DNA from: Micromonospora halotolerans
Lineage (GTDB): Bacteria; Actinomycetota; Actinomycetes; Mycobacteriales; Micromonosporaceae
NCBI RefSeq assembly: GCF_032108445.1
Contig: NZ_CP134876.1
Span: 6,510,001 to 6,574,000 of the forward strand
Length of the DNA stretch: 64,000 nt
Direction of reading: 5' to 3'
Shown here: one piece after another, positions 1-8,167 of the stretch
How positions within the stretch are numbered: position 1 is the first letter of the stretch
How the letters are laid out: the number at the start of each line of letters is the position of its first letter
Made by a program: the position numbers and the translations under genes
The notes under the pieces: generated by a model
What the model saw: only the letters and a program-made list of their open reading frames with translations
Told to the model about the DNA's origin: nothing
Databases searched by the model: none

Positions 1-843
1 GACGCCGCCGCCGGCACGCCGCTGTGGCAGGCGTGCCGGGCCCGCTCCCGCAGCCGCTACGGAGGGCAGGCCCGGGTGGTGCGGCCCCGCGCCGGCTGGG
101 CCGACCTCGTGCTGCCCGACACCCACGTGGCGCAGCTGCGGTCGCTGGTCGCCGCCGTGCACCACCGGACCCGGGTGCTGCACGACTGGGGGTTCGCCGA
201 GCGGAGCAGCCGCGGTCTCGGCACGGCCGCCCTGTTCGCCGGGCCGAGCGGCACCGGCAAGACCCTCGCCGCCGAGGTGATCGCCCAGGAGCTGGGCCTG
301 GACCTGGTGGTGGTCGACCTCAGCCAGGTGGTCAGCAAGTTCATCGGCGAGACCGAGAAGAACCTCAGCCGGGTCTTCGACGCCGCCGAGGACGGCGCGG
401 CCGTGCTGCTCTTCGACGAGGCGGACACTCTGTTCGGCAAGCGCACCGAGGTACGCGACAGCCACGACCGGTACGCCAACCTGGAGGTCGGTTACATGCT
501 CCAGCGGATGGAGTCGTTCACCGGGCTGGCCATCCTCACCACCAACGCCCGGTCCGTGCTGGACCAGGCGTTCCTGCGCCGGCTGCGGATCGTGGTGACC
601 TTCCCGTACCCGGACCGGGCGGCCCGGGAGACCCTGTGGCGGCGCGCGTTCCCGGCCGGTGTGCCCGCCGACGTCGACCCGGAGCGGCTGGCCGCCGTGG
701 ACCTGCCCGGGGGCGGGATCGCCGCGGCGGCGTTGACCGCCGCCTACCTGGGGGCGGACGGGGACCGGATCACCGGCGAGCAGGTGGCCACGGCGACCCG
801 GTGGGAGCTGGCCAAGAACGGGCGCTCCCTGGGCGGCCGCTGA
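1..843 (+). CDS. AAA+ ATPase, eCIS type (5' partial)
   Basis: Carboxy-terminal 280 residues of an AAA+ ATPase; the frame is open from base 1, so the true start lies outside the window. Visible in order: a PRAGWADLVLP entry segment, Walker A GPSGTGKT (bases 241-264), a FIGETEKNL pore-loop-like stretch, Walker B LLFDEAD (406-426), sensor TTNAR (538-552), arginines in FLRRLR and a short lid domain. The entry motif and overall form are those of the ATPase encoded with extracellular contractile injection systems (Afp15/Pvc15 group), thought to act in particle assembly. No structural eCIS gene is adjacent on this side of the window. The baseplate operon at 24.4-43.5 kb has no ATPase, so this may be its partner (inference). 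It could instead belong to a different system to the left. Confidence 0.85.
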   Translation, partial: DAAAGTPLWQACRARSRSRYGGQARVVRPRAGWADLVLPDTHVAQLRSLVAAVHHRTRVLHDWGFAERSSRGLGTAALFAGPSGTGKTLAAEVIAQELGLDLVVVDLSQVVSKFIGETEKNLSRVFDAAEDGAAVLLFDEADTLFGKRTEVRDSHDRYANLEVGYMLQRMESFTGLAILTTNARSVLDQAFLRRLRIVVTFPYPDRAARETLWRRAFPAGVPADVDPERLAAVDLPGGGIAAAALTAAYLGADGDRITGEQVATATRWELAKNGRSLGGR

Positions 844-911
844 CCCGCACAGCAGGCGCCCGCCGCTCCCCCACGGACTCCTTGCTCTCGGGGTAAGCGC
901 AGGTAATGGAC

Positions 912-949
912 GGGGCCCCTGGCCGGCCGTGACGCCGGTCAGGGGCCCC
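912..949. terminator. Strong bidirectional hairpin terminator
   Basis: Two 16-base arms (912-927 and 934-949) pair fully around a 6-base loop, with a single G-U wobble. The hairpin sits between the convergent AAA ATPase gene and the phosphatase-like gene and could stop transcription from both sides. There is no clear T-tract, as is common in actinomycetes. Confidence 0.8.
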
Positions 950-969
950 TGTGACGGGATCGGCCTGTG

Positions 970-3726
970 TCAGCCGTCGGATTCGGGCGACGGGATGTAG
1001 GCGCCCGGTACGTCCTCCGGCGCGAAGATCTTGGCCTCGCCGGGGTACGGCTTCTTCCAGTCGTGCGTCTGGTACCAGGTGAAATGGTTCATCTGCGCGG
1101 GGTTCGCGTAGTCGGGCTTGGCGTCGGGCCCGGTCAGCCGCTGGTGCGACTTCCACTCGTCCCATTGCGCCGCCAGTTGCTGCTTGTCCGCCGGTACGGT
1201 CGCCGACGGTGCGGCCGCGGCGAGGGGGTTCTGCGGCGCGGGGGTGTCCACGCCGCAGGCGGGCGGGGTGGCCAGGCCCGCGGTCAGCGAGGTCCGGTTG
1301 GGCAGTGCGGTGAACGGCGCGAGGTCCGGCTTCGTGATGAACGCCTGACGCATCGGGCTGGCCGCGCTGTCCTTCTGGTTCATCGGGTGGATCCCGAGGA
1401 TCTGCTCGATGGTCCGGATCATGGCGATCTGTGTGTAGTAGTGGTTGTCGACGACGCCGCGTTGGGCCCAGGGGCTGATGATCTGGATCGGGGCGCGGTG
1501 GCCGTCGACGTGGTCGAGGCCGGCCTGGGAGTCGTCCTCGACCACGAAGATCGCAGAGTCCTTCCAGTAGGGGCTGTGCGAGATGGTGTCAACGATCTTG
1601 CCGACCGCGAGGTCGTTGTCGGCGACCTGAGCGGCCGCGTTCGGCGGGCCACCGGTGTGGTCGCTGGACAGCCAGAACATGTTCAGGTTCGCCGGCCCGT
1701 TCTTCTCGAAGTCACGCTTCCAGACTTCGTACCGGTAGATGTCCGGGACGCCGGTGTCGAACTTCGGGAAGCCGGACACCGACACGCTGTTGAGCGACGG
1801 GATCGGCGAGGACGAGACCATGCGGTAGGCGGTGTCCTGCCCGGTCGCGGCCATGTTCTTGGTGTCGCAGTACAGGTTCTGCCAGCTCGAGCCGGCCGGC
1901 TTGCTCAGGAACTGGTGGAATTCCCCGAAGTCCCGCACGGTCTTGCCCGCCGCCTGCGCGCCGGTCCAGATGAAGCCGGTGCGCTGGTGGCCGAGAGCAT
2001 CGTCCTCGGTGTCGTAGCTGCGGATGTACTCGCCGGCGGTGGACTCGGTGTACTCCGGGTTGTCGGCCTGCATCAGCCAGTTGTGGCCCTCGGCCGAGTT
2101 GGTGCCGATGTCGTAGGTGTTGTCGTACAGCCCGAACTGCCGAGCCATTGCGTGCTGGTTCGGCGTCACGTTCTCGCCGAACTGCGCCAGCGACGGGTCG
2201 CCGTTGCCCCGCGGGTCGTCACCGAAGACCTGGTCGTAGGTCCGGTTCTCCTTGACGATCATGAAGACGTGCTTGATCGTCGAGGGGTCACCGAGCCGCT
2301 GCGGGACCGGCACGGCCTTCGCCGTGCTGCCCTTGGCCAGCTTGACCGAGCCGCCGGTCCAGCCGTTCTGGCTGAAGACCTTGCCGGTCTCGGACTTGAT
2401 GTCCTTGTCGCTGGGCAGCGTGAACCGCTGCAGGCTCGATGTCGTGTCGTGCGTGCCGTGGCCGGCGGGGTTGTTCGGGCGGCGGGCGTCGATGCCACGG
2501 GTGTTGGACAGCAGCACGTCGTTGCCGACGGTGGTGATCTCCGCGGGGAAGTAGTCGGTCGGGAGCAGGCCGACGTAGCTGACCGGCTCGAGCGGGGTTG
2601 TGTACCGGTAGACGGCGACGGCGTTGGCGCGGCCAAGTGTCACCAGCAGGTGACCGTCGTCGGTGAGCGTCACCGCGTTGGGCTGGTAGCCGACCGTCGC
2701 CTCCGGCCACGGCTGGGTGGCGATGGTCTGGACGACCTTGTTGCTCGCGGTGTCGATGACCGACACGTCGTCGCTGTTGGTGTTGGTGACGAACAGCGCC
2801 CCGTTCTTGGCGTACAGGGCGGTCGGGTGCAGGCCGACATCGATGGTGGCGACAGCAGCTGCCGGGTTCGCCAGGTCGATGACGCTGACCGTGCCGGTGG
2901 TGGTGGCAGCGGTCACCGGGTCGGCCGGCACCTGGGTGTTGTAGGAGTTGATCGTGGTGTCGCCGGCCTTCGCCGGGCGCCCGCCCTCGTTGCCGACGTA
3001 GAGCTTGCTGCCGACCTTGATCATGTCACGGGGGGCGTTGCCCACGGTCCAGCTCTGCTGGATGGCGCCGGTCGCCGCGTTGATGGCCACCACCCGGTTC
3101 TGGCCGTTGACCGCGGAGTACACGGTGGTGCCGTCGGTCGAGAACACCGCCTCGGCCACCAGCGCGCGCTTGGGTCCGTCCTGCGGAATCTGGATGAACG
3201 TGGGGTTGGCGAGGGTGCCGTCCGGGTTCACGGTGAACTTCCGGTAGCCGTCGGCCTGGCCCAGCCACAGCTGGGAGCCGTCGGGCGAGTACGTGGGGCC
3301 CTCCTGGCCCACGTCGTTGCCGCTGATGCGCAGGTTCGCCGCGGCGTTGTTGCCGACGAGCTGCTGCACCTTCCAGGTCTTCAGGTCCACGATGGCCAGC
3401 GCCATCCCACCGTCTGTGACCGAGGCCGCCAGGTGGGTGCCGTCCGGGCTGACCGACGACGACATGATCTTGCCAGGGTTGATGACGAGGCGCTCGCCGA
3501 TCGGGTTGATGTACTGGTCGTCGGACACGACCAGGCCCTTGTCGGTCAGTTGGCCCACCTGGTCGGTGCCGAACTGGTGCGTCTGGGCGAAACTGATGCC
3601 GGTGCCGGCGGCGACGACGACAGCGGTGGCGCCTGCCGTGACGAGGGGTAGCCGGCGGCCGAGGCGTCGACGGAGAAGGGCGAGCTGGTCCTTCTCCACA
3701 CGCCGACGACGGCGTGTTACCTGCAT
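970..3726 (-). CDS. YncE propeller / alkaline phosphatase-like protein
   Basis: Protein of 918 residues. A basic N-terminus (RRRRR) is followed by one hydrophobic segment near residues 25-45, indicating export or anchoring. Residues about 60-470 carry YVTN/YncE-type propeller repeats (several SVIDLA, VSVIDTAS and VVAINAAT units). The C-terminal half is phosphoesterase-like, beginning with HVFMIVKENRTYDQVFG and continuing with NSAEGHNWLMQ and EDDSQAGLDHVDGHR, where metal-binding Asp and His residues of the alkaline-phosphatase fold are expected. Families of this layout are called bifunctional YncE/alkaline phosphatase proteins; the substrate is unknown. ATG at 3726 is chosen for its AAGGGA site 7 bases upstream. 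It starts 4 bases after the permease stop, so it is the third gene of an ABC operon. Confidence 0.88.
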   Translation of the reverse strand: MQVTRRRRRVEKDQLALLRRRLGRRLPLVTAGATAVVVAAGTGISFAQTHQFGTDQVGQLTDKGLVVSDDQYINPIGERLVINPGKIMSSSVSPDGTHLAASVTDGGMALAIVDLKTWKVQQLVGNNAAANLRISGNDVGQEGPTYSPDGSQLWLGQADGYRKFTVNPDGTLANPTFIQIPQDGPKRALVAEAVFSTDGTTVYSAVNGQNRVVAINAATGAIQQSWTVGNAPRDMIKVGSKLYVGNEGGRPAKAGDTTINSYNTQVPADPVTAATTTGTVSVIDLANPAAAVATIDVGLHPTALYAKNGALFVTNTNSDDVSVIDTASNKVVQTIATQPWPEATVGYQPNAVTLTDDGHLLVTLGRANAVAVYRYTTPLEPVSYVGLLPTDYFPAEITTVGNDVLLSNTRGIDARRPNNPAGHGTHDTTSSLQRFTLPSDKDIKSETGKVFSQNGWTGGSVKLAKGSTAKAVPVPQRLGDPSTIKHVFMIVKENRTYDQVFGDDPRGNGDPSLAQFGENVTPNQHAMARQFGLYDNTYDIGTNSAEGHNWLMQADNPEYTESTAGEYIRSYDTEDDALGHQRTGFIWTGAQAAGKTVRDFGEFHQFLSKPAGSSWQNLYCDTKNMAATGQDTAYRMVSSSPIPSLNSVSVSGFPKFDTGVPDIYRYEVWKRDFEKNGPANLNMFWLSSDHTGGPPNAAAQVADNDLAVGKIVDTISHSPYWKDSAIFVVEDDSQAGLDHVDGHRAPIQIISPWAQRGVVDNHYYTQIAMIRTIEQILGIHPMNQKDSAASPMRQAFITKPDLAPFTALPNRTSLTAGLATPPACGVDTPAPQNPLAAAAPSATVPADKQQLAAQWDEWKSHQRLTGPDAKPDYANPAQMNHFTWYQTHDWKKPYPGEAKIFAPEDVPGAYIPSPESDG

Positions 3727-3730
3727 GGAG

Positions 3731-5086
3731 TCATCCCTTCGTGGTGGGAAACAGTTCGACGTTGCCGTCGAACTGCCAGAGCGGGTTCGGTGCGTCCCCG
3801 GTCGGGGTCCGCACCAGGAAGTAGCCGTTGACTTCCTTCGGTCCGTCGCCGTCGGCCACGAACCGCCCATCAGGGGTGACGTCGAGCTGGTAGATGGCCG
3901 TCCCCGCGGCCTCGACGTCGGGGAGATGCCAGGAGACGACGCACCGCCAGTCGTTGCCCGGCCCTTCAGCGGCGAGCTTGCCGCCGCCCTTGTTGCACGT
4001 CGCCGTGGCGCTCAGCTGCGCTTCGGTGACGTCGGGGCGGTGAAGCTGCGCGGTCTGCATGCGGTAGAGGTGGGCGAATGCCGTAGCGACTGAGCGCTGC
4101 ACCTTGTCCTGCTCGATCCCGGAGCCCGTGGCCGGCGTCGTCGCGGCGACGACGCCGACCGTCACGGCGAGCACACCGACCAGCGGCAGGACTCCGACGG
4201 TGACCGCGCGGCGCCCCGAGCCGTCAACAGCCAGGTTGGTGAAATCGCGCCGCACGAACAGCAGGTAAGCCAGCGCCGTCGCGGTCACGGCCCACACCAG
4301 GCTGACCACGATGCCGATCAGGAGCGGGCCGCGCTGCATCGGGCTGGTGAACAGACCGTTCCAGGCGATGAACGCGTAACCGGGCAGCGCGACGCGCAGG
4401 GCAACGGGCAGCGGCAGCATCTGCGCGAGCTGCATCGCGAGTGCCACAAGTGCGGGCAGCAGGAGTCCCATCGGGGACCGACCCAGGGCGACGGACCCCA
4501 GCAGTCCGATCGCACCCAGGGCCAGCGTCGGAGCGAGTACGCAGACCCAGGCGAGCAGGGTCTGCCCGGCGGCGTCTCCGGGCGTCAGCAGGTGCCCGTC
4601 GAGGCCAACCAGCGGGTGGTTGCCGACCGCCAGGACCCCGCCGGCCGTGCTGGAACAGGCAAGCCCGGCGACGAGGAGCAGGATGACGGTGAGGCTGGAC
4701 AACGCCTTCGCGGCGAAGATCCGTCGAGGTGACCGGACCGCCACGAGCAGGTGGCGCCAGGTGCCGAGGCGGTCCTCGGAGGCGAACACGTCGCCGGCGA
4801 CCACCGAGGTGAGCAGCGGGAGCGCCCAGGTGCCCGCGAAACCGAGCGTCACCAGCGGTCCGGCCCATCCCGTGGCGTGCATCCAACGACCGAAGAGGGT
4901 GTCGACCGGCAGCGAGCTCTGCTGGCTCACCGCGGCGACGAACAGCGCCGGCGCGATCCAGCAGGCGAGGACCAGCAGCCGGATCCGCCATTGCGAGACC
5001 AGCTTGACCAGCTCGAAGCGGTAGCCGCGCTTGATCGAGACGGGATGGGCGCCGACCGCGGGGTCGGCGGCGATGGTCGCGATCAT
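3731..5086 (-). CDS. ABC transporter permease with extracytoplasmic C-terminal domain
   Basis: 451 residues with about seven hydrophobic segments between residues 25 and 330, typical of ABC-2 type permeases paired with a stand-alone ATPase. After the last membrane segment there is a domain of roughly 110 residues (two Cys residues, in ATCNKGG and WRCVVSW) that should lie outside the membrane. The ATG at 5086 overlaps the TGA of the ATPase gene by 4 bases, indicating translational coupling. The downstream phosphatase-like protein is also exported, so the three products may act together at the cell surface. The transported substrate cannot be told from sequence. Confidence 0.82.
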   Translation of the reverse strand: MIATIAADPAVGAHPVSIKRGYRFELVKLVSQWRIRLLVLACWIAPALFVAAVSQQSSLPVDTLFGRWMHATGWAGPLVTLGFAGTWALPLLTSVVAGDVFASEDRLGTWRHLLVAVRSPRRIFAAKALSSLTVILLLVAGLACSSTAGGVLAVGNHPLVGLDGHLLTPGDAAGQTLLAWVCVLAPTLALGAIGLLGSVALGRSPMGLLLPALVALAMQLAQMLPLPVALRVALPGYAFIAWNGLFTSPMQRGPLLIGIVVSLVWAVTATALAYLLFVRRDFTNLAVDGSGRRAVTVGVLPLVGVLAVTVGVVAATTPATGSGIEQDKVQRSVATAFAHLYRMQTAQLHRPDVTEAQLSATATCNKGGGKLAAEGPGNDWRCVVSWHLPDVEAAGTAIYQLDVTPDGRFVADGDGPKEVNGYFLVRTPTGDAPNPLWQFDGNVELFPTTKG

Positions 5087-6021
5087 CGGACGGCCTCCTG
5101 CTGTTCGGTGAGGGCGAGGAACGCCGCCTCCAGCGTCGACACCACGGGTGTGAGCTCGCGCACCGCGATGCCCGCGTGCACGAGCCGCACCACCAGTTCG
5201 TCGAGGGCGGGCACCGGCGCACGCACGACGAGCACCTCGACGTCCCGTGCACCGGCGCCATCGCCGACGTGGATCCCGGCTGTTTCGGCAGCCAGCTGGC
5301 GGGCGGCCTGCGGGTCGGAGGTTCGCACCCGGTAGTCGAGCTCCCGGTTCTCTGCGGCCAGCTTGGTCAGCGGACCGGTGAAGACGACCCGTCCGGTGGC
5401 GAGGATGGTGACCTCGGAGCACAGTGCCTCGAGATCGTCCATGCGGTGACTCGAGAGCACGACGCTTGTCCCGTCCTCCGCGAGCCGGGTGAGGACACCA
5501 TGTACGTGCTTCTTGCCGGCCGGGTCGAGGCCGTTGGAGGGTTCGTCGAGCACGAGCAGCCGAGGCTTGGCGAGCAGGGCGGCGGCGAGCCCGAGCCGTT
5601 GACGCATGCCGAGGGAGAAGCCGCTCGCCCGGTCGTCCGCGACATCGGCGAGCCCGACCTGATCGAGCACGTCATCGATCCCCGCCGTCCGCGGGCCGTG
5701 GTCGCGGAGACCAGCCAGGGCGGCCAGGTTCTGCCTGGCGGTCAGCGACGGATAGAGCCCGGGACCGTCGACGAAGCCGGCGACACCTTCAGGAGCGGCG
5801 AGGGCCCGCGCCACCGGCGTACCCAAGATCTCCAGGTGGCCGCTGTCGGCGACGGCCAGGCCCAGCAGGAGGCCCAAGAGGGTCGTCTTGCCGGCGCCGT
5901 TCGGCCCGACCAAACCGTGGATCTGCCCCGGCGCCACATCCAAATCGACGCCGTCGAGCGCGACAGCGTCGCCGAAACACTTGGTGATGCCGCGAGCCCG
6001 GATTGCGAGTGCTGCGTCCAT
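5083..6021 (-). CDS. ABC transporter ATP-binding protein
   Basis: 312 residues. Walker A GPNGAGKTT is at about residues 39-47, the signature is FSLGMRQRLGLA, Walker B is RLLVLDEPSNGLDPAG, and the switch His lies in LSSHRMDD. The C-terminal 90 residues form the extension usual in ABC-2 exporters of the CcmA/drug or antibiotic export type. ATG at 6021 is preceded by an AAGAAGGGG ribosome site. It is the first gene of the operon with the permease and the YncE/phosphatase protein. A short palindromic stretch (6042-6054) just upstream may be regulatory. Function is ATP hydrolysis driving export; the cargo is unknown. Confidence 0.92.
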   Translation of the reverse strand: MDAALAIRARGITKCFGDAVALDGVDLDVAPGQIHGLVGPNGAGKTTLLGLLLGLAVADSGHLEILGTPVARALAAPEGVAGFVDGPGLYPSLTARQNLAALAGLRDHGPRTAGIDDVLDQVGLADVADDRASGFSLGMRQRLGLAAALLAKPRLLVLDEPSNGLDPAGKKHVHGVLTRLAEDGTSVVLSSHRMDDLEALCSEVTILATGRVVFTGPLTKLAAENRELDYRVRTSDPQAARQLAAETAGIHVGDGAGARDVEVLVVRAPVPALDELVVRLVHAGIAVRELTPVVSTLEAAFLALTEQQEAVR

Positions 6022-6196
6022 GAGCCCCTTCTTTCGTCGCCTTAGGCAACCTAGGGACGGGATCCAACGCAGGCAGGGTCCACTGTCTGAACGTTCGTGG
6101 AACGGGAGACGACCGAGTCCAAGGGGGCGGACGCGGAATCCATGGCTTCACGTCCTGTTAGGAGCGTCGCGGGAAGCTTGCGGACGGGTCTGGCCC

Positions 6197-6366
6197 GACA
6201 GTGCGGAATCGGCGGGCGGCAACGGCGACACCGGCGGCGGGGACAACGGTGGCGGCGACGACCCCCGCTTCAGCACATGTGAGAGGCCGACGATCACGGC
6301 TACGGCCCACACGTTCGAGCCGAGGACTCGGAGTACTACTGGTACACCGACCGAGACAACGAGGGA
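6197..6366 (+). pseudogene. Decayed Excalibur calcium-binding domain gene
   Basis: In one frame a Gly/Asp-rich linker (GGNGDTGGGD) runs into DDPRFSTC (6257-6280). The continuation EADDHGYGPHVRAEDSEYY and WYTDRDNEG (6283-6366) is in another frame. Joined together these reproduce the Excalibur domain pattern, DPRF..C..A...GYGPY......YYWYTDRDGDG, known from surface proteins. A one-base shift at about 6281 and the change of the calcium loop from DRDGDG to DRDNEG, with loss of the terminal VCE, indicate decay. No plausible start or signal peptide remains upstream. The rest of 6055-6666 shows no gene I can support. Confidence 0.65.
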
Positions 6367-6666
6367 AGGTCTGCGAGTGGAGCCCACCTGCAGGCTGGCG
6401 ACCCGGGCCTCACTGCTGCACGTCCGGCCGTCGCATGGAAGGCGCTCTCGGCGAAGGTTGCCGCGCCCGCTGACGTCCAGAGGGTTCGGGCCCGAGGCTG
6501 CACCTGTCTGCACTCGTCCGCCTCGGCCGCCACCGTTGATGGCGCCTGCTGATGTCGGGTCGCCGCTCCTCGCCTAGCGGCCGTGATTGTGGTGGTCCGT
6601 GCCGCTGGCATACAAGTCTGCCGATTAGGTGCATGACCCCGGGGATCGAGTCGGACAATCAAGGCC

Positions 6667-6930
6667 ATGCGGACACGTTGGGTTCAGACAGCGATGATGG
6701 GGCGCCGGAGCCACTCGAGCATGCGGCAAGCGTTGATCCTTGCGTTCGGGGTGGGGGCGCTGACCGGGGCGACGGGCGCGCTGACTCTACGCCGTCGCAG
6801 GCACGCGGGTGACATCCCGGCGGCTGACGTCCCCGGCCACCTGGGAGACACCGCCTTGCCGCCTCTGGGCCGGCAATCCGACGAGCCCTTGCCGGGCTCA
6901 GTGAAGACGCCAGCGGTGCAGCAAGGCTGA
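6667..6930 (+). CDS. Small membrane protein, unknown
   Basis: Up to 87 residues. A basic, Arg-rich N-terminus is followed by one hydrophobic segment (ALILAFGVGALTGATGAL, about residues 21-38), then RRRR and a polar tail rich in Pro and Asp. The start is uncertain: ATG 6667 has only a weak upstream site, while ATG 6721 has GGAG ten bases before it and would give 69 residues. It lies just ahead of the holin-family/DUF3618 pair on the same strand and resembles the one-helix proteins often found in such stress-membrane clusters. No family recognised. Confidence 0.5.
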   Translation: MRTRWVQTAMMGRRSHSSMRQALILAFGVGALTGATGALTLRRRRHAGDIPAADVPGHLGDTALPPLGRQSDEPLPGSVKTPAVQQG

Positions 6931-7023
6931 CCTGGTCCCGCAGCATCAGTCGGACCTGGCCGACCACACCACGTCGTTGGCGTCTCTGGCTATTCCGGTA
7001 CGCGAAAACTAGTGAGGGCACGT

Positions 7024-7455
7024 ATGCCAGAAGATTCCAGCGGCAGCTCTGGCGCTGCCTCTGCTGACACACCGGTCGCTGAGCTCGTGCAGCGCGCCAC
7101 CGATCAGATCACCCGGCTCGTCCGGGACGAGCTGACGATGGCACGTGCGGAGATGACCGCAAAGGGCAAGCGAGCAGGCATGGGCGCCGGGCTGCTCGGC
7201 GGCGGCGCCATGCTCGGTTTCTACGGCGTCGGTGCCGTCGTCGCCGCGGTGGTGCTGACCCTGGGCGCGTTCATGCCGGACGCGCTGGCCGCCCTCATCG
7301 TCGCCGTCATCCTGTTCATCGCCGCAGCCGTGGCGGCGCGACGCGGAAAGAAGCAGGTCACCAAAGCCATGCCGGCCACGCCGACGGCGACCAGGGACAG
7401 CGTGCAAGCAGACATCGAGACGATACGCGGCGCGGCCGGTCGGAGGCAGCCATGA
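7024..7455 (+). CDS. Phage holin-family (YqjE/DUF1469-like) membrane protein
   Basis: 143 residues. An amphipathic N-terminal helix (VAELVQRATDQITRLVRDEL) is followed by two hydrophobic segments (about residues 60-85 and 88-107) and a basic tail. This matches the actinobacterial phage-holin-family 3.6 / YqjE group: inner-membrane proteins of unknown exact role, not true lysis holins. ATG 7024 is preferred over GTG 7012 because GAGGG lies 5 bases before it. Its TGA overlaps the ATG of the DUF3618 gene by 4 bases, the usual pairing for these families. Confidence 0.8.
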   Translation: MPEDSSGSSGAASADTPVAELVQRATDQITRLVRDELTMARAEMTAKGKRAGMGAGLLGGGAMLGFYGVGAVVAAVVLTLGAFMPDALAALIVAVILFIAAAVAARRGKKQVTKAMPATPTATRDSVQADIETIRGAAGRRQP

Positions 7456-7922
7456 GCACGGCAAGCCCAAGTGATCCGGACAAGGTACGGCAGGACATCC
7501 AGCACACGCGGGCGGAGCTGGGGGAAACCGTCGCCGCCCTGGCAGCCAAGACCGACGTCAAGACCCGCCTCGGCGGCAAGGCCACCTCAGCAGCCGGTGG
7601 ACTCCGGCAGCGCCTCACCACAGCCGGCCAGTCGGCGAAGACCTCGGCAACGCAGAGATTCCGCACGGTGAGCCAGAAAGCCTCCCAGCGCGCCGCGACC
7701 GCCAAGCAGAAGACCCGTCAGGCCATGACCACGGCACGCGGCTCGGCCCAAGCCAGTACCCAGACCACCGGCAAGACCGAGTCCACCGAGGTCACCTCCG
7801 CACGTGCCGTGACAGCGAAGGTCAGCACCGCGCTACGCGCCAAACCCGTGCCGGTCCTCGCGGCCGCCGGCGCCGCAGCCGCCCTCACGATCGTGGCCTA
7901 CCGCCGCCGCCGGACGAGATGA
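7452..7922 (+). CDS. DUF3618 domain protein
   Basis: 156 residues. The N-terminal DPDKVRQDIQHTRAELGET segment is the DUF3618 hallmark. It is followed by a long Ala/Thr/Lys/Gln-rich helical region and one membrane segment near the C-terminus (PVPVLAAAGAAAALTIVAY, about residues 132-150), ending in basic residues. The ATG overlaps the stop of the holin-family gene by 4 bases, so the two are translationally coupled. Family members are membrane-associated proteins of unknown function, often stress-related. No terminator hairpin is obvious downstream. Confidence 0.82.
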   Translation: MSTASPSDPDKVRQDIQHTRAELGETVAALAAKTDVKTRLGGKATSAAGGLRQRLTTAGQSAKTSATQRFRTVSQKASQRAATAKQKTRQAMTTARGSAQASTQTTGKTESTEVTSARAVTAKVSTALRAKPVPVLAAAGAAAALTIVAYRRRRTR

Positions 7923-7974
7923 CCAACGGCGCCGCTGCGACCCGTGAGGCACGCGGTTGAGCGAAGAACCCCGG

Positions 7975-8144
7975 GTGTATGGGCTGCTTCGGCGGTGGCA
8001 GCGCTCGGGCGTGTGGTTACAGATCCTCACCGCTTGCAGGCCAGGGCGGACGCGGCCGGCTTGATCTGCTGGGAGGTCAACGTCGACTCGACGATCTGCC
8101 GGACTCGTCAGCACGCAGCTCCGCAGGCCGAGGCTTACCTGTAG
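7975..8144 (+). pseudogene. IS5-type transposase fragment, frameshifted
   Basis: Residues VYGLLRRWQRSGVWLQILT are read in one frame (7975 to about 8034). LQARADAAGLICWEVNVDS and TICRTRQHAA follow in a second frame and end at TAG 8142-8144. Together they match the conserved middle of IS5-family transposases (YGLFRRW...GVW...L......GLI.WEVNVDST...HQHAAG). The shift near 8035, the missing N-terminus and the lack of the catalytic C-terminal part show a dead remnant. No inverted repeats could be assigned. It lies between the DUF3618 gene and the metal-ATPase cluster and marks past mobile-element activity. Confidence 0.72.
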
Positions 8145-8167
8145 TTCGTGAACTGGTGGTGGCTCTC

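Noticed and set aside
967..3651. Plus-strand open frame of 894 codons
   Set aside because: Antisense to the well-supported propeller/phosphatase gene; composition biased to Val/Arg/Gly/Asp and no domain.
6042..6054. TTAGGCAACCTAG upstream of the ABC operon as an iron-box-like operator
   Set aside because: Only four-base arms are symmetrical; too weak to assign to DtxR/IdeR or another regulator.
6148..6513. Minus-strand frame with one hydrophobic stretch and Pro-rich tail
   Set aside because: It runs antisense through the Excalibur remnant and has no ribosome site; the Pro-rich tail mirrors the Gly/Asp linker.
5888..6577. Plus-strand frame overlapping the ABC ATPase start
   Set aside because: Only its part at 6197-6280 is protein-like (Excalibur remnant); the rest is antisense or random.
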